From assembly GCA_964581385.1 (NCBI GenBank), contig CAZOOK010000004.1, forward strand, positions 141,979-205,978: a DNA stretch of 64,000 bases, written 5' to 3'. Positions 25,694 through 35,168 of this stretch are shown here, piece by piece; position 1 is the stretch's first letter; each line of letters starts with the position of its first letter. The position numbers and the translations under genes are program-made. Source of the stretch: CAZOOK01 sp964581385 (GTDB taxonomy: Bacteria > Pseudomonadota > Gammaproteobacteria > Nevskiales > Nevskiaceae). The notes under the pieces are model-generated. The model did not search any database. It was given only the letters and a program-made list of their open reading frames with translations, and was not told the origin of the DNA.

Positions 25694-28492
25694 GTGACCG
25701 AACCGCCGGCTTGTTCTCCCGACCGTTTTTCCCCTATCACGATTGTTCCGTCGCGGCTTGATCTCGCCGATCGCGCCGCTGCGTCGATTACCGCTGCTCA
25801 CGTCGGGACTTTACCCGACCTGAGCAGTCTGATCGTCCTTATTCCAGACCTCCCCGCAGCTGCGCACCTCCGCGAGCGTTTCACGCGCCATGCGGGCGGC
25901 GCGCTGCTCGGCCCCCGTATCATGAATCTCGCGCAGTTCGCCGCCGAGCACGGCGACGCGCCATCTCCTGTCTCCACTGCTGAATGCCGGCTGATTCTGG
26001 TTGGCGCGCTGCGCAAATACCGCAACTTGTTTCCGGGACAGGATCCGTGGCAACTCGCGGAAGCGCTATACAAGCTATTCGAGGAACTGAGCTTGAACGC
26101 GGTAGCGCCACCAGCCGATGAGGAGACGTTCGCATCGCGACTCGTGAATGGCTACGGGGCGCGGCCGCTTGCAGCGCTGTCGCGCGAAGCGCAGCTCGTG
26201 CACCGCCTGTGGCAGACCTTCGGCGAGTACACCGAAGCACGCAGTCCCGCTGCCACTTATCTGCGCGGTCTGAGCAGCGCCTTCGATGCCGTCATCGCAG
26301 GCAATCCTGTGCACTTAATCGGTTTCGACGACTTCAGTGGTGGCGAACGCGCGATATTGCGATCCGTGCTTGCGGACGGGCGCGGACGGCTATGGCTGCA
26401 TGGCCGAACCCGCGGCCGCGACGGTGCCGTGCTCCACGATCTGACCATCAGCCTGTTGCCCGACGACATGAACGGCAACGCCTACGAAGACACCGTATCG
26501 ATCAGTGAACGCACGAGTTTTCTCGACGCCATCTTCGCGATGCCGAAGGACGTTGTTCCGATATTCGATCCCGGCTTTCGCCTGACCGCGGCCGAAGGTC
26601 CGGAACACGAAGCGCGCTGCGTCGAGCTCGCGGTGCGCGAAGCCTTGCTCGACGGCTGCAACGACGTCGCCGTCGTCACGCAGGATCGGCGGCTCGCCCG
26701 CCGGCTGCGCGCACTGCTGGAGCGTGCGAACGTGAGTCTGCACGACGAAGTCGGTTGGGCACTGTCGACCAGCGCCGCAGCCGCAACACTGAACGCGCTT
26801 CTGGATGGCTTGGAGACCGGTTTTCAGTTCCGCCCATTGTTGGATCTGCTGAAGTCCTCGTTTCTCGACGTCGACGCGGACGCTCTGCGTGTGCTTGAAC
26901 GCGATCTGATTTATCGAGACGGAATCGAAGCCGGTCTCGAACATTATCGTGCGCACGCCACTGCCAATCCGGCGCTGACCACGTGGCTAGAGAGATTGGC
27001 CGATGCGGCCCGTGTGCTGCCGACGACGACCTCAGCGCGCAGCGGCGAAGTTTGGATCGGCGCACTTTTGCGCGCGCTCGAACGTCTCGGACTCGACGAC
27101 CGCTGGCAAGCCGATGCCGCCGGTCTGCGCCTGCTCGGCACGCTACGCGAACTCGAAGCGGCACTCGCGAAGCATCCTCAGAGGCTCGACTGGCACGACT
27201 TCCGCGCACTGCTCGACCGTTCGATCGAACGCGCGACGTTCGTGCCCCTCGCCGCCTCCGCTTCACAGCGCGTCCGCGTGCGTCTGCTGACGCTCGAACA
27301 AAGTGCGCTGCTGCATTGCGACGCACTGATCCTCGCCGGCGCGACCCGCGCGCAGATCCCGGGCATGTCTGATGCGGAGCCGTTCTTCAACCAATCGGTG
27401 CGCGCCGAATTGGGCCTGCCGAATCTGCCACGGCGCCACGCACTCGCACTTTCCCGCCTGCGTCGCGTGCTCGAAGCCGCGCCGCGCGTACGCATCACCT
27501 TTGCACCGGAAACCCCTGGCGAACTGGCGCAATTGTCGCCGTGGATCGAGGCGATTGAAGCCGCCGCGCAATCCGTCGGGCAACTGCTGCGCGATGACGG
27601 GCTCGCGGCACGCGCCGGCACGGCCGCCGCCGATATTGCAAAGGCCGAGGGACCGGCGCCAAGCCGGCACCGGCAACCACGCCCATCAGCTCCGACAGCG
27701 CTGCTGCCAGAAACGCTCAGCGCCACCGCGCACCAATCGCTGATCGATTGCCCCTATCAGTTCTTCGCCGGTCGCGCTTTGCGGCTCACCGCCGAAAATG
27801 CGCCCGACGAAGATCCGGATCGCTCCGATTTCGGCGAGCGCGTACATCGTATCCTGCAAGCGTTCACACAACAGGTCAAAGGTCTGCCGCCACCGTTCGC
27901 AGCTGTGGTCAACGAAGACAATCGCTTCGAAGCACACCGTCATCTGGAAGCGCTCGCAGAAGCCGTGCTCGCCGGCGACTTGCGTCAACGCGCACTGGCT
28001 TATGTATGGCTGACTGAATTTCGCGGCGCCATTCCATCGCTGCTCGACTGGCTGCAGCAGCGCCCGTCCACGCAGGTGTACGCGGAACGGAAAATGGAAA
28101 TACCGTTCGGTCCGCGATTCAGGCTGGTCGGCACACCTGACCGTATCGAGGAGCGCGCCGACGGACAAACGATCGTCGACTACAAGACCGGCCGCGTTCC
28201 GAAAAAATCCGAAGTCGAAGCGGGCGAAGCCGTGCAGCTCGTTCACTATGCTCTACTGGACGAACACGTCACCCGTGTCGAATACCTGCCACTGCGCGAA
28301 GACGAACGACCACTGGTCATTGATGCGCAGCTCGACGAATTGCGTGCCACCGTCGGAGCACGCCTGCATCGCGCGCTGAGCGAGCTGAATCAAGGCGCGC
28401 CAATGCCCGCATTCGGCGATGCCCCGACCTGCCAGCACTGCGACTACAGTGGTATCTGCCGCAAGACCGATTGGATCAGCGACGAGCGATGA
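25694..28492 (+). CDS. AddB-like exonuclease with iron-sulfur PD-(D/E)XK domain
   Basis: The 932-residue protein starts with GTG and pairs with the following helicase gene. The N-terminal two thirds resemble an inactivated helicase fold, as in AddB. The C-terminal third holds a RecB-type nuclease: GTPDRIEERADG, then IVDYKTGRVP near 812-838. It is framed by cysteines placed as in the AddB 4Fe-4S cluster, namely one in DCPYQFFAGRAL (near 685) and three in CQHCDYSGIC (near 912-922). It resembles the group annotated in gammaproteobacteria as a probable DNA repair protein. It should act with the next gene in double-strand-break end resection, replacing RecBCD. The gene is not fully typical AddB and the family assignment is by motif. 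Confidence 0.85.
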   Translation: MTEPPACSPDRFSPITIVPSRLDLADRAAASITAAHVGTLPDLSSLIVLIPDLPAAAHLRERFTRHAGGALLGPRIMNLAQFAAEHGDAPSPVSTAECRLILVGALRKYRNLFPGQDPWQLAEALYKLFEELSLNAVAPPADEETFASRLVNGYGARPLAALSREAQLVHRLWQTFGEYTEARSPAATYLRGLSSAFDAVIAGNPVHLIGFDDFSGGERAILRSVLADGRGRLWLHGRTRGRDGAVLHDLTISLLPDDMNGNAYEDTVSISERTSFLDAIFAMPKDVVPIFDPGFRLTAAEGPEHEARCVELAVREALLDGCNDVAVVTQDRRLARRLRALLERANVSLHDEVGWALSTSAAAATLNALLDGLETGFQFRPLLDLLKSSFLDVDADALRVLERDLIYRDGIEAGLEHYRAHATANPALTTWLERLADAARVLPTTTSARSGEVWIGALLRALERLGLDDRWQADAAGLRLLGTLRELEAALAKHPQRLDWHDFRALLDRSIERATFVPLAASASQRVRVRLLTLEQSALLHCDALILAGATRAQIPGMSDAEPFFNQSVRAELGLPNLPRRHALALSRLRRVLEAAPRVRITFAPETPGELAQLSPWIEAIEAAAQSVGQLLRDDGLAARAGTAAADIAKAEGPAPSRHRQPRPSAPTALLPETLSATAHQSLIDCPYQFFAGRALRLTAENAPDEDPDRSDFGERVHRILQAFTQQVKGLPPPFAAVVNEDNRFEAHRHLEALAEAVLAGDLRQRALAYVWLTEFRGAIPSLLDWLQQRPSTQVYAERKMEIPFGPRFRLVGTPDRIEERADGQTIVDYKTGRVPKKSEVEAGEAVQLVHYALLDEHVTRVEYLPLREDERPLVIDAQLDELRATVGARLHRALSELNQGAPMPAFGDAPTCQHCDYSGICRKTDWISDER

Positions 28493-31400
28493 GCACTGTC
28501 CCGATCACAGCCGCGCTCGATCCCGCGCACAGCGTCGCCGTCTCTGCATCTGCCGGCAGCGGCAAAACCTGGCTGCTGGTGTCACGCATCGTGCGCCTGC
28601 TGCTCGAAGGCCAGACACCCGGCAGCATTCTCGCGCTGACCTTCACGCGCAAGGCGGCTGCCGAAATGCGCACACGCGTCAACGAGCGCTTGCGCATGCT
28701 GGCCTATGGCAGCGACGCCGAAGTCGTCGCGGAGTTGTCGCGGCTCGGCGTCGAAGCCAATCTGCCGACCATCGAGCGCGCCCGCGCACTCTACGACGCA
28801 TTGCTGTTCGAAAACTATCCGCCGCGCGCTATGACGCTGCATGCGTTCTGTCAGGATCTGCTCGCGCGTTTCGCGCTCGAAGCCGCCGTCTCACCTAACT
28901 TCGAGCTTGTCGAGAATGAAAGCGCATTGTGGCGACGCGCCTGGCGTGCGTTGCTGGTGGACTTGCATGGTAATGCCGATTCTGCACCAGCGGCCGCACT
29001 GCGCACGCTGATCGATCTCGGCTATGGCGAATACCGGCTCGAAGAGCTCGTTTATGGCTTCTTTGCACGACGTGCCGACTGGTGGGCTTACGTCGAGGAT
29101 CGCGAAGATGCTCTCACCCACGCTGAGGAACGCCTGTGCGACGGCGTTGGCTTTGATCCGGCGCAAGTCGCGGCCGCCATCGACGCGCCTGCGTTCGGTG
29201 AACCCCTGCGTCGACTCTGGAGCGGACTGGAACGCGTCGGTGGCGGCGTCGGCCAATACATCAAAGCGGCGCGCGTCGAACCTGCGCTACGCGAAGATGG
29301 CACCGCGCGCGTCGAACGGCTGACACATGCGCTCTTCGGCACGAGTGGCGAACCTTACAAGCTGAAACTCTCGAAAGACGCGCAGAAAAAGCTTGGGACT
29401 GCAGAGGATGCATTCGTCGCTGCGCACAACGCCGTCATTGCCGCCGTACAAACCGCGCGCGAACAGCTGCTCCGCGAAACCTCCGTGCGCCGCAGCGCAG
29501 CGGCGCTGCGGTTATGCGTCGCCGCGCTCGATCATCTGCGCGTGATGCTCGCACGCGACAATGCGCTCAGCTTCACCGAGATCGAATGGCACGCTTACCG
29601 TCTGTTGCGGGCGGATAACAGCGCGGAATGGGTACGCTACAAGCTCGATCGCCGCATCGATCATCTGCTCATCGACGAATTCCAGGACACCAGTCCGACG
29701 CAATGGCGCCTATTACTGCCGTTGCTTGAAGAAATGGCCGCAGGCGATCCGGAACGGCGTCGCAGTGCGTTCATTGTCGGCGACACCAAGCAGAGCATTT
29801 ACGGCTTCCGCCGTGCGGAGCCGGGACTGCTTGCTACCGCCTCCAACTGGCTCGACGAGCATCTAGACGCGACGAAGCTTCCACTCAACGCGTCGAGACG
29901 CTCGGCACCCGCGATCATCGATTTCGTAAATGCGCTGTTTATACCGCCGGAACTCGGTGAACCGATTGGCTTCGTTACACACGATACGCACTGCCGCGAC
30001 GACTGGGGTCGTGTCGAGATCGCGCCATTGATCGAAACCACCGACAAATCCATAACGACATCGGCAGACTTGCGTGATCCGCTGACCACGCCGCGCGCGA
30101 TCGACGAAGAAGCACGAGCGCTGCGCGAAGGCAGGCTTGTCGCAGCGCGCATTCGCGCGCTAGTCGAATCCGGCATCATCGTACGCGGAGAACATCGACG
30201 CGCGCGCGCTATCCGCTACGACGACGTGATCGTGCTGGCGCGCATGCGCACGCATCTGTACGCGTTGGAACAAGCCTTGACCGAGGCGGATATTCCATTT
30301 GTCGGCAGCAGTCGCGGCACACTCCTTGACACCGCTGAAGCGCGCGACCTCATCGCCCTGCTGCGTTTTCTCGACGCCCCGCACCGAGATCTCGAACTGG
30401 CGCAGACGCTGCGGTCGCCTTTGTTCGGCGTTGACGACGACATGCTGGTCGCGCTCGCGACGACAGTGCGCGAAAACGTCGGCATGAGCTGGTACCAGGC
30501 ACTCGCCATTCGCGCGCCCGGAATCTCGCATCTCGAATATGCCTTGCACCAGCTGAGTCAATGGCTGCCCCTGGCGCGGCAACTGCCCGCGCACGATTTG
30601 CTTGATCGAATTTTCGCGGAGGCCAATGTCGCCGTGCGTTACGAAGCCGTGCTGCCGACGGTCGCGGCCGCACGCGTGCGTGCAAATCTCGGCGCCATCG
30701 CCCAACTCGCGCTCGCGGCCGACAGCGGACGCTACCCGACCCTGGGTCGTTTCCTGAGCTACGTCGAAGACCTCGCGCGCACGCAGCCCGAGGCGCCGGA
30801 CGAGGCGCCACCCCCTGCGACACATGGTCAGGTACGCGTGCTGACGATCCATGCAGCCAAAGGCCTTGAAGCGCCAGCCGTGTTCGTCGTCAATACCGGG
30901 CGCGTGACGCAGCCGCGCACGCCGCGCTGGCTGATCGACTGGCCGAACGATGAAGCCCGACCGGTGAATATTCTGGTCGCGGGCGAATCCGGCGCTCGTG
31001 ACGCCTTCAGCGAATCGCTGGTCGAACAGCACCGGCTGCGCGAAGCGCGTGAGGACCTGAATCTGCTCTATGTTGCGGTGACGCGTGCACGCCAGTTCCT
31101 GCATGTCAGCGGCTTCGCGCAGAGAAACAGAGGCTCGCGTGCGAGCTGGCACGATTATGCGTCCCAAGCCCTGCAGCGACTCGAAGCTGGTGCAGTTGTA
31201 GCAATGGCCGGCACTGATGAAGGCGCAATGGTTTTCGGACTTGGCGAATTCCAGATTTCCGCACATGCGGAAATTCGTCCCATAACTCCAATCGTCGATC
31301 CCAGGCTGCGTGCACCGCTGGCGGCGCCTTCGGCGAACACGGCAAGGCCAAGCGCAGCGACGGACGTCGACGCATCCGAGACATTGGCGGATACGGCCGC

Positions 31401-31875
31401 AGCACGTCGCGGCATAGCGATCCATCGTCTGCTGCAGCAGCTCGCCGATAATCCCGCGCGCAATGATGCGGCTCTTTTGAGCAGACTCGAATCACACCTG
31501 CAAATCGCCGTGACGAATACGGAGTACACGGAGTGGCTGGCCGAAGCGCGCGCTGTGATGACCAGCCCGGCACTTGCCACGTTCTTCGATCCTACCCAAT
31601 TCAAACAATCCTGGAATGAAATTCCGGTGATGTACAACCTCGGTGAAGCGCAGTCCACTGGAATCATTGATCGCTTGATCGATGATGGCAAAACGCTGTG
31701 GTTGATCGACTATAAAACAACTCCAAAGCCAAATCCTTCGCGGCTCGCGGAGCGCTATCGCACACAGTTGGAAACCTATGCGGATGCGATACAGCGGATC
31801 TGGCCGGGCCGGCCGTTGCGTGCGGGACTCGTGCTGACGGCATCGAGAAGTTGGGTCGACGTACTAGCTCGCTAA
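28489..31875 (+). CDS. AddA-like UvrD-family helicase-nuclease
   Basis: Its ATG overlaps the upstream stop by four bases (ATGA), so the two are translationally coupled. The 1128-residue protein has superfamily-1A helicase motifs in order: Walker A SASAGSGKTW (near 20), LTFTRKAAAEMRTRV, DEFQDTSPTQW (near 396), GDTKQSIYGFRRAEP (near 430), LTIHAAKGLEAPAVFVVN (near 783) and LLYVAVTRAR (near 860). The C-terminus carries a RecB-type nuclease (GIIDRLIDDG then LWLIDYKT, near 1060-1080), as in AddA. Together with the AddB-like partner it should resect double-strand ends and load RecA. No recC or recD is present nearby. Confidence 0.9.
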   Translation: MSTVPITAALDPAHSVAVSASAGSGKTWLLVSRIVRLLLEGQTPGSILALTFTRKAAAEMRTRVNERLRMLAYGSDAEVVAELSRLGVEANLPTIERARALYDALLFENYPPRAMTLHAFCQDLLARFALEAAVSPNFELVENESALWRRAWRALLVDLHGNADSAPAAALRTLIDLGYGEYRLEELVYGFFARRADWWAYVEDREDALTHAEERLCDGVGFDPAQVAAAIDAPAFGEPLRRLWSGLERVGGGVGQYIKAARVEPALREDGTARVERLTHALFGTSGEPYKLKLSKDAQKKLGTAEDAFVAAHNAVIAAVQTAREQLLRETSVRRSAAALRLCVAALDHLRVMLARDNALSFTEIEWHAYRLLRADNSAEWVRYKLDRRIDHLLIDEFQDTSPTQWRLLLPLLEEMAAGDPERRRSAFIVGDTKQSIYGFRRAEPGLLATASNWLDEHLDATKLPLNASRRSAPAIIDFVNALFIPPELGEPIGFVTHDTHCRDDWGRVEIAPLIETTDKSITTSADLRDPLTTPRAIDEEARALREGRLVAARIRALVESGIIVRGEHRRARAIRYDDVIVLARMRTHLYALEQALTEADIPFVGSSRGTLLDTAEARDLIALLRFLDAPHRDLELAQTLRSPLFGVDDDMLVALATTVRENVGMSWYQALAIRAPGISHLEYALHQLSQWLPLARQLPAHDLLDRIFAEANVAVRYEAVLPTVAAARVRANLGAIAQLALAADSGRYPTLGRFLSYVEDLARTQPEAPDEAPPPATHGQVRVLTIHAAKGLEAPAVFVVNTGRVTQPRTPRWLIDWPNDEARPVNILVAGESGARDAFSESLVEQHRLREAREDLNLLYVAVTRARQFLHVSGFAQRNRGSRASWHDYASQALQRLEAGAVVAMAGTDEGAMVFGLGEFQISAHAEIRPITPIVDPRLRAPLAAPSANTARPSAATDVDASETLADTAAARRGIAIHRLLQQLADNPARNDAALLSRLESHLQIAVTNTEYTEWLAEARAVMTSPALATFFDPTQFKQSWNEIPVMYNLGEAQSTGIIDRLIDDGKTLWLIDYKTTPKPNPSRLAERYRTQLETYADAIQRIWPGRPLRAGLVLTASRSWVDVLAR

Positions 31876-32098
31876 CCGGTTCCGTTCACACATTTTCAAT
31901 AACTTATCGGACTTTCGCCGTAAGGCCCTTGCCGCTTGGCACGCTTGCTTTAATCCGTCACCTCAGAGAAACGTTTCCGCAACATCGACCTGCTGAGATA
32001 AACCCGCTTGCCCGCCTTTGTCGGTCACGCAGCCAGGAACCGCATTTCGCATGCGGCGCCTTCTCTCTAACTGCAGGAGTAGTAACGGAGGATCTCTG

Positions 32099-32779
32099 AT
32101 GATCAGCACACTTGATTCAAGCTCTGGCAATGGTTTCACGGCATCACGTAAACGGATATTCGCGGGTCTGCTGATTGCAGGCACCGCGATGGTTGCCGCA
32201 ACGGGTACCGCTAACGCGGCAACAATCACCGGCACCATCGATACCAGTACCAGCGCCACTAACATCGTCGCCCAGAACGGCGATATCGCCAACGACGGAT
32301 TGATTTACGTCGGCGCACCGAGTGCGGCACAGGCAACATTTCCGTTGCCCGCTGTCACCGTCGGTGAATTCGACTTCACGGTCCCGGCCGGAGAGTCGAT
32401 TGTCGGTGCCACGATCAGTGGGCTTTTCGGCAATTCGTCTCCCGACTACAGCGACTTCACTTCGGCACCGGTAAATCTCTTTTTGAATGGGATTGCAGTG
32501 GGCAACTGCGCAGTTGGTGATGTTTGCACCAATGATGCTGCCACTGGCGAAACCGCATGGTCGCACACGTTTACCGCTGCCGAATTCAGTGCCCTGGCAA
32601 CCGGCCAGGCGATTCTCACCGGCGTGCAGCTGGCGCCGTCGCAGATCGATCTGGATGTGACGCACATCACCATCAACACCGCACCGGTTCCGCTGCCCGG
32701 CGCAGTGTTGCTGCTGGGTTCGGGATTGCTGCCGCTACTCGGCCTTCGTCGTCGCAAAGCGACCGCCGCGGCCGCTTGA
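32099..32779 (+). CDS. VPLPA-CTERM (PEP-CTERM-like) sorted surface protein
   Basis: The ATG at 32099 lies seven bases after GGAGG and gives 226 residues. An N-terminal export signal (RIFAGLLIAGTAMVAATGTA) precedes a Thr/Ala-rich beta-sandwich-like body. The C-terminus VPLPGAVLLLGSGLLPLLGL followed by RRRK is a VPLPA-type exosortase sorting signal: motif, hydrophobic helix, basic end. Such proteins are cut and anchored or released by an exosortase at the cell surface, and often have roles in extracellular matrix or polysaccharide. No exosortase gene lies in this window. It sits 28 bases upstream of a secreted phosphatase-superfamily gene and is probably cotranscribed. Confidence 0.85.
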   Translation: MISTLDSSSGNGFTASRKRIFAGLLIAGTAMVAATGTANAATITGTIDTSTSATNIVAQNGDIANDGLIYVGAPSAAQATFPLPAVTVGEFDFTVPAGESIVGATISGLFGNSSPDYSDFTSAPVNLFLNGIAVGNCAVGDVCTNDAATGETAWSHTFTAAEFSALATGQAILTGVQLAPSQIDLDVTHITINTAPVPLPGAVLLLGSGLLPLLGLRRRKATAAAA

Positions 32780-32807
32780 TCTGACCAGTCACCAGGAAGG
32801 AATACCA

Positions 32808-35003
32808 ATGAACAAGCAAACTGCTGTTAAGAACGTGCTGCGTGCCGGCGTCGCTTTGGCGGCCCTGTCCGCCGGCGCCAACGTCTACGCCAACGCGCCC
32901 GGCGCTTGCACGCTGGGAACTGTCGGACTGCCGGGTATCACGCCCGGGGTGAACATCCAGCACGTCGTCTACATCCAGTTCGATAACGTGCACATCGAAC
33001 GCGACAATCCCAATGTACCGTCCGATCTTGAGCAGATGCCGAATCTTCTCAATTTCCTGCAGAACAAGGGCACGTTGCTGACGAACCATCATACGCCGCT
33101 GATCTCGCACACGGCTGACGATATTCTCACCAGCCTGACCGGCATTTACGGCGATCGCCATGGACAGCCGGTTGCCAACTCCTACGGCTATTTCAAGACC
33201 AACGGCACGATCGGCTTCTCCAGCTCGTTTGCTTATTGGACGGATCCGAGCCCCGAACCGGCCGCCACGCCGATCATGGTCAATGAGTCCGGCACGGTGG
33301 CTCCGGCGCCGTGGGTTCCGTTCACACGCAACGGTTGCGACGTGGGTCAAGTCTCGGTCGCGAACACCATTCTCGAAAACACCACTTCCGATATCGCGAC
33401 CGTCTTCGGCGCGAGTTCGCCCGAAGCCACCGAAGCGGCATCGAACAGCGCCTTAGCACAAGCCGACTTTGTCGGCATCGGTGTCCACTGCGGATTCGGT
33501 AGCACGCTGTGTGCGGGTAACCCGAACGCCAAGGCCGACCGATTGAAGAATGAAGCGGGCGGTTACGCGGGCTACAAAGCCCTGTTCGGTGCCAAATACG
33601 TCGCCGCAACGATCTCTCCGAGCACGCCGCTGGCGGATCTCGAAGGGAACGCCATCAACGACGGCAAGGGCCACAACGGCTTTCCCGGCTTCGATGGCAT
33701 GAGTGCCACGAATACGCTTGGCTTAGTGGCGAAAATGCTAGAGAGCGGCATTCCGGTTGTCTACTCGTATATTTCCGACGTACATGACAACCACGTCGCT
33801 GGAACCGCACCGTGCAACGTCCCCGGCAACACCGGCACCTGTGCCTACGGGCCGGGTGAAGCGGGCTATGTGCAGGCTCTGAAAAACTACGATACCGAAT
33901 TCGGCAAGTTTTTCACGCGTCTGAAGAATGACGGGATTGACGAAACGAACACCCTCTTCGTCGTCACTACTGAGGAGCAGGATCATTTCGCGGGAACGCA
34001 GAATCCAACTCCGGCTGGCTGCGACGGTGTGACCACACCCTGCACTTACGTGCACACCACTTCTCCGGTCAATAGCGCGACGGTCGGCGAAGTCAACGTC
34101 AACCTGAGCAAGCTCTTGGCGACGGAAAAGGGCAACACGACGCCATTCTCGGTGCACAGTGACCTGCCGCCGGCGTATTACCTCAACAACAATCCGGCGC
34201 AAACCTCTACAACGACGCGTCAATTGGAGCGTGATGTCGCCAGCCTGACCACCTTCAATCCCTACAAGAACGCGACAGAAACGCTGGTCGATTACATCGT
34301 CGATCAAGCCGGGATGAAGATGTTGCACATGGTGACCTCCGACAGCGCACGGACGCCGAACTTCGTTGCGTTCCAAAAAGGTGACTACTTCGGGTTCGCA
34401 TCGGGCACCTCCCTGTGCACCGCCACCAACTTCACGGATTGCGTCAACATCCAGCCCGGTTTCGCATGGAACCACGGCGGCTATCAGCCCGAGATCACGA
34501 CACTGTGGCTGGGAATGGTCGGCCCCGGCGTCAACGTCGGCAACGGTGCCCGTGACACCGATACCTGGACTGACGAGGCGGACATCCGTCCCACGATATT
34601 GTCGTTGGTCGGCCTCACGGACGATTACCAACAGGATGGCCGCGTAATCGTGGAAGATCTGCAGGACGGCGCAATTCCAGCAGCGCTCGGCGGCGCAAAC
34701 CGCAGTGCCTACGAACAACTGGCCCAAGCCTACAAGCAGATCAACGCGGCCGTCGGTAGCCTGGGATTGGCCACTTTGCAGGCTTCTACGGTCGCGCTCA
34801 CCGGCAATGATGCCGGCGACGCTATCTACGCCGCCTGCGAAGCCAAGATCAGTCAGTGGGTGCAAACGCGTAATACCCTGGCCAGTCAAATGAACACGCT
34901 GCTGCAGAACGCTGCGTTCAACGGTCAAGCCGTCAACCCGGCCACCGCTGCCCCGCTGATCACTCAGGCCAATGCGCTGATCGCCGGAGCGACCTGTCCG
35001 TAA
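32808..35003 (+). CDS. secreted alkaline-phosphatase-superfamily protein
   Basis: This 731-residue protein has a signal peptide (GVALAALSAGANVYANA, cleavage near residue 29). A body follows with alkaline phosphatase/phosphodiesterase superfamily features: an early metal-binding-like VVYIQFDNVHIERDNPNV, HTPLISHTADDILTSLTG, a mid-protein SYISDVHDNHVAG, and later VVTTEEQDHFAG and WNHGGYQPEITTLWLGMVGP. This layout resembles type I phosphodiesterase and phosphoglycerate-mutase-like enzymes. Cysteines are frequent, consistent with export and disulfides. GGAAGGAATACCA precedes the ATG, and a strong terminator follows. Substrate unknown. It is probably the functional partner of the upstream surface protein, an inference from proximity. 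Confidence 0.8.
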   Translation: MNKQTAVKNVLRAGVALAALSAGANVYANAPGACTLGTVGLPGITPGVNIQHVVYIQFDNVHIERDNPNVPSDLEQMPNLLNFLQNKGTLLTNHHTPLISHTADDILTSLTGIYGDRHGQPVANSYGYFKTNGTIGFSSSFAYWTDPSPEPAATPIMVNESGTVAPAPWVPFTRNGCDVGQVSVANTILENTTSDIATVFGASSPEATEAASNSALAQADFVGIGVHCGFGSTLCAGNPNAKADRLKNEAGGYAGYKALFGAKYVAATISPSTPLADLEGNAINDGKGHNGFPGFDGMSATNTLGLVAKMLESGIPVVYSYISDVHDNHVAGTAPCNVPGNTGTCAYGPGEAGYVQALKNYDTEFGKFFTRLKNDGIDETNTLFVVTTEEQDHFAGTQNPTPAGCDGVTTPCTYVHTTSPVNSATVGEVNVNLSKLLATEKGNTTPFSVHSDLPPAYYLNNNPAQTSTTTRQLERDVASLTTFNPYKNATETLVDYIVDQAGMKMLHMVTSDSARTPNFVAFQKGDYFGFASGTSLCTATNFTDCVNIQPGFAWNHGGYQPEITTLWLGMVGPGVNVGNGARDTDTWTDEADIRPTILSLVGLTDDYQQDGRVIVEDLQDGAIPAALGGANRSAYEQLAQAYKQINAAVGSLGLATLQASTVALTGNDAGDAIYAACEAKISQWVQTRNTLASQMNTLLQNAAFNGQAVNPATAAPLITQANALIAGATCP

Positions 35004-35040
35004 GAATCTGCGGAAATCGTACTTCGTCAGTCGATGGAAA

Positions 35041-35080
35041 ACGGAAACAGCGGCTCGCAATGAGCCGCTGTTTTCCGTTA
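35041..35080 (+). terminator. bidirectional-looking Rho-independent terminator
   Basis: A 9-bp stem (CAGCGGCTC at 35048-35056 with GAGCCGCTG at 35062-35070) has a 5-base loop and TTTTCC after it. The stem extends outward as ACGGAAA paired with TTTTCCGT with one bulge. It ends the VPLPA-CTERM/phosphatase operon. Confidence 0.85.
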
Positions 35081-35128
35081 CTGCCGGTCGCCGGCGAATC
35101 AGATGGCAGGCTGGGCTTAGCCCAAGGA

Positions 35129-35134
35129 TATAAT
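35129..35134 (+). promoter_or_regulatory. perfect TATAAT -10 box before the ABC exporter genes
   Basis: TATAAT lies 35 bases upstream of the likely GTG start at 35169, just beyond the preceding operon's terminator. No good -35 hexamer is seen at 16-18 bases. Confidence 0.4.
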
Positions 35135-35168
35135 CGCGGATACCTTGATCCTATCGTGCAGGGACCGC

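Noticed and set aside
31929..31951. Sigma-54-like box TTGGCACG...TTGC upstream of the VPLPA-CTERM gene
   Set aside because: Sigma-54 promoters are known upstream of many PEP-CTERM genes, but the GG and GC dinucleotides here are only seven bases apart instead of ten, so it does not fit the -24/-12 spacing.
33738..35060. 440-codon open frame antisense to the secreted phosphatase gene
   Set aside because: The opposite strand carries a signal peptide, ribosome-binding site and terminator for a recognisable protein; the antisense frame has none.
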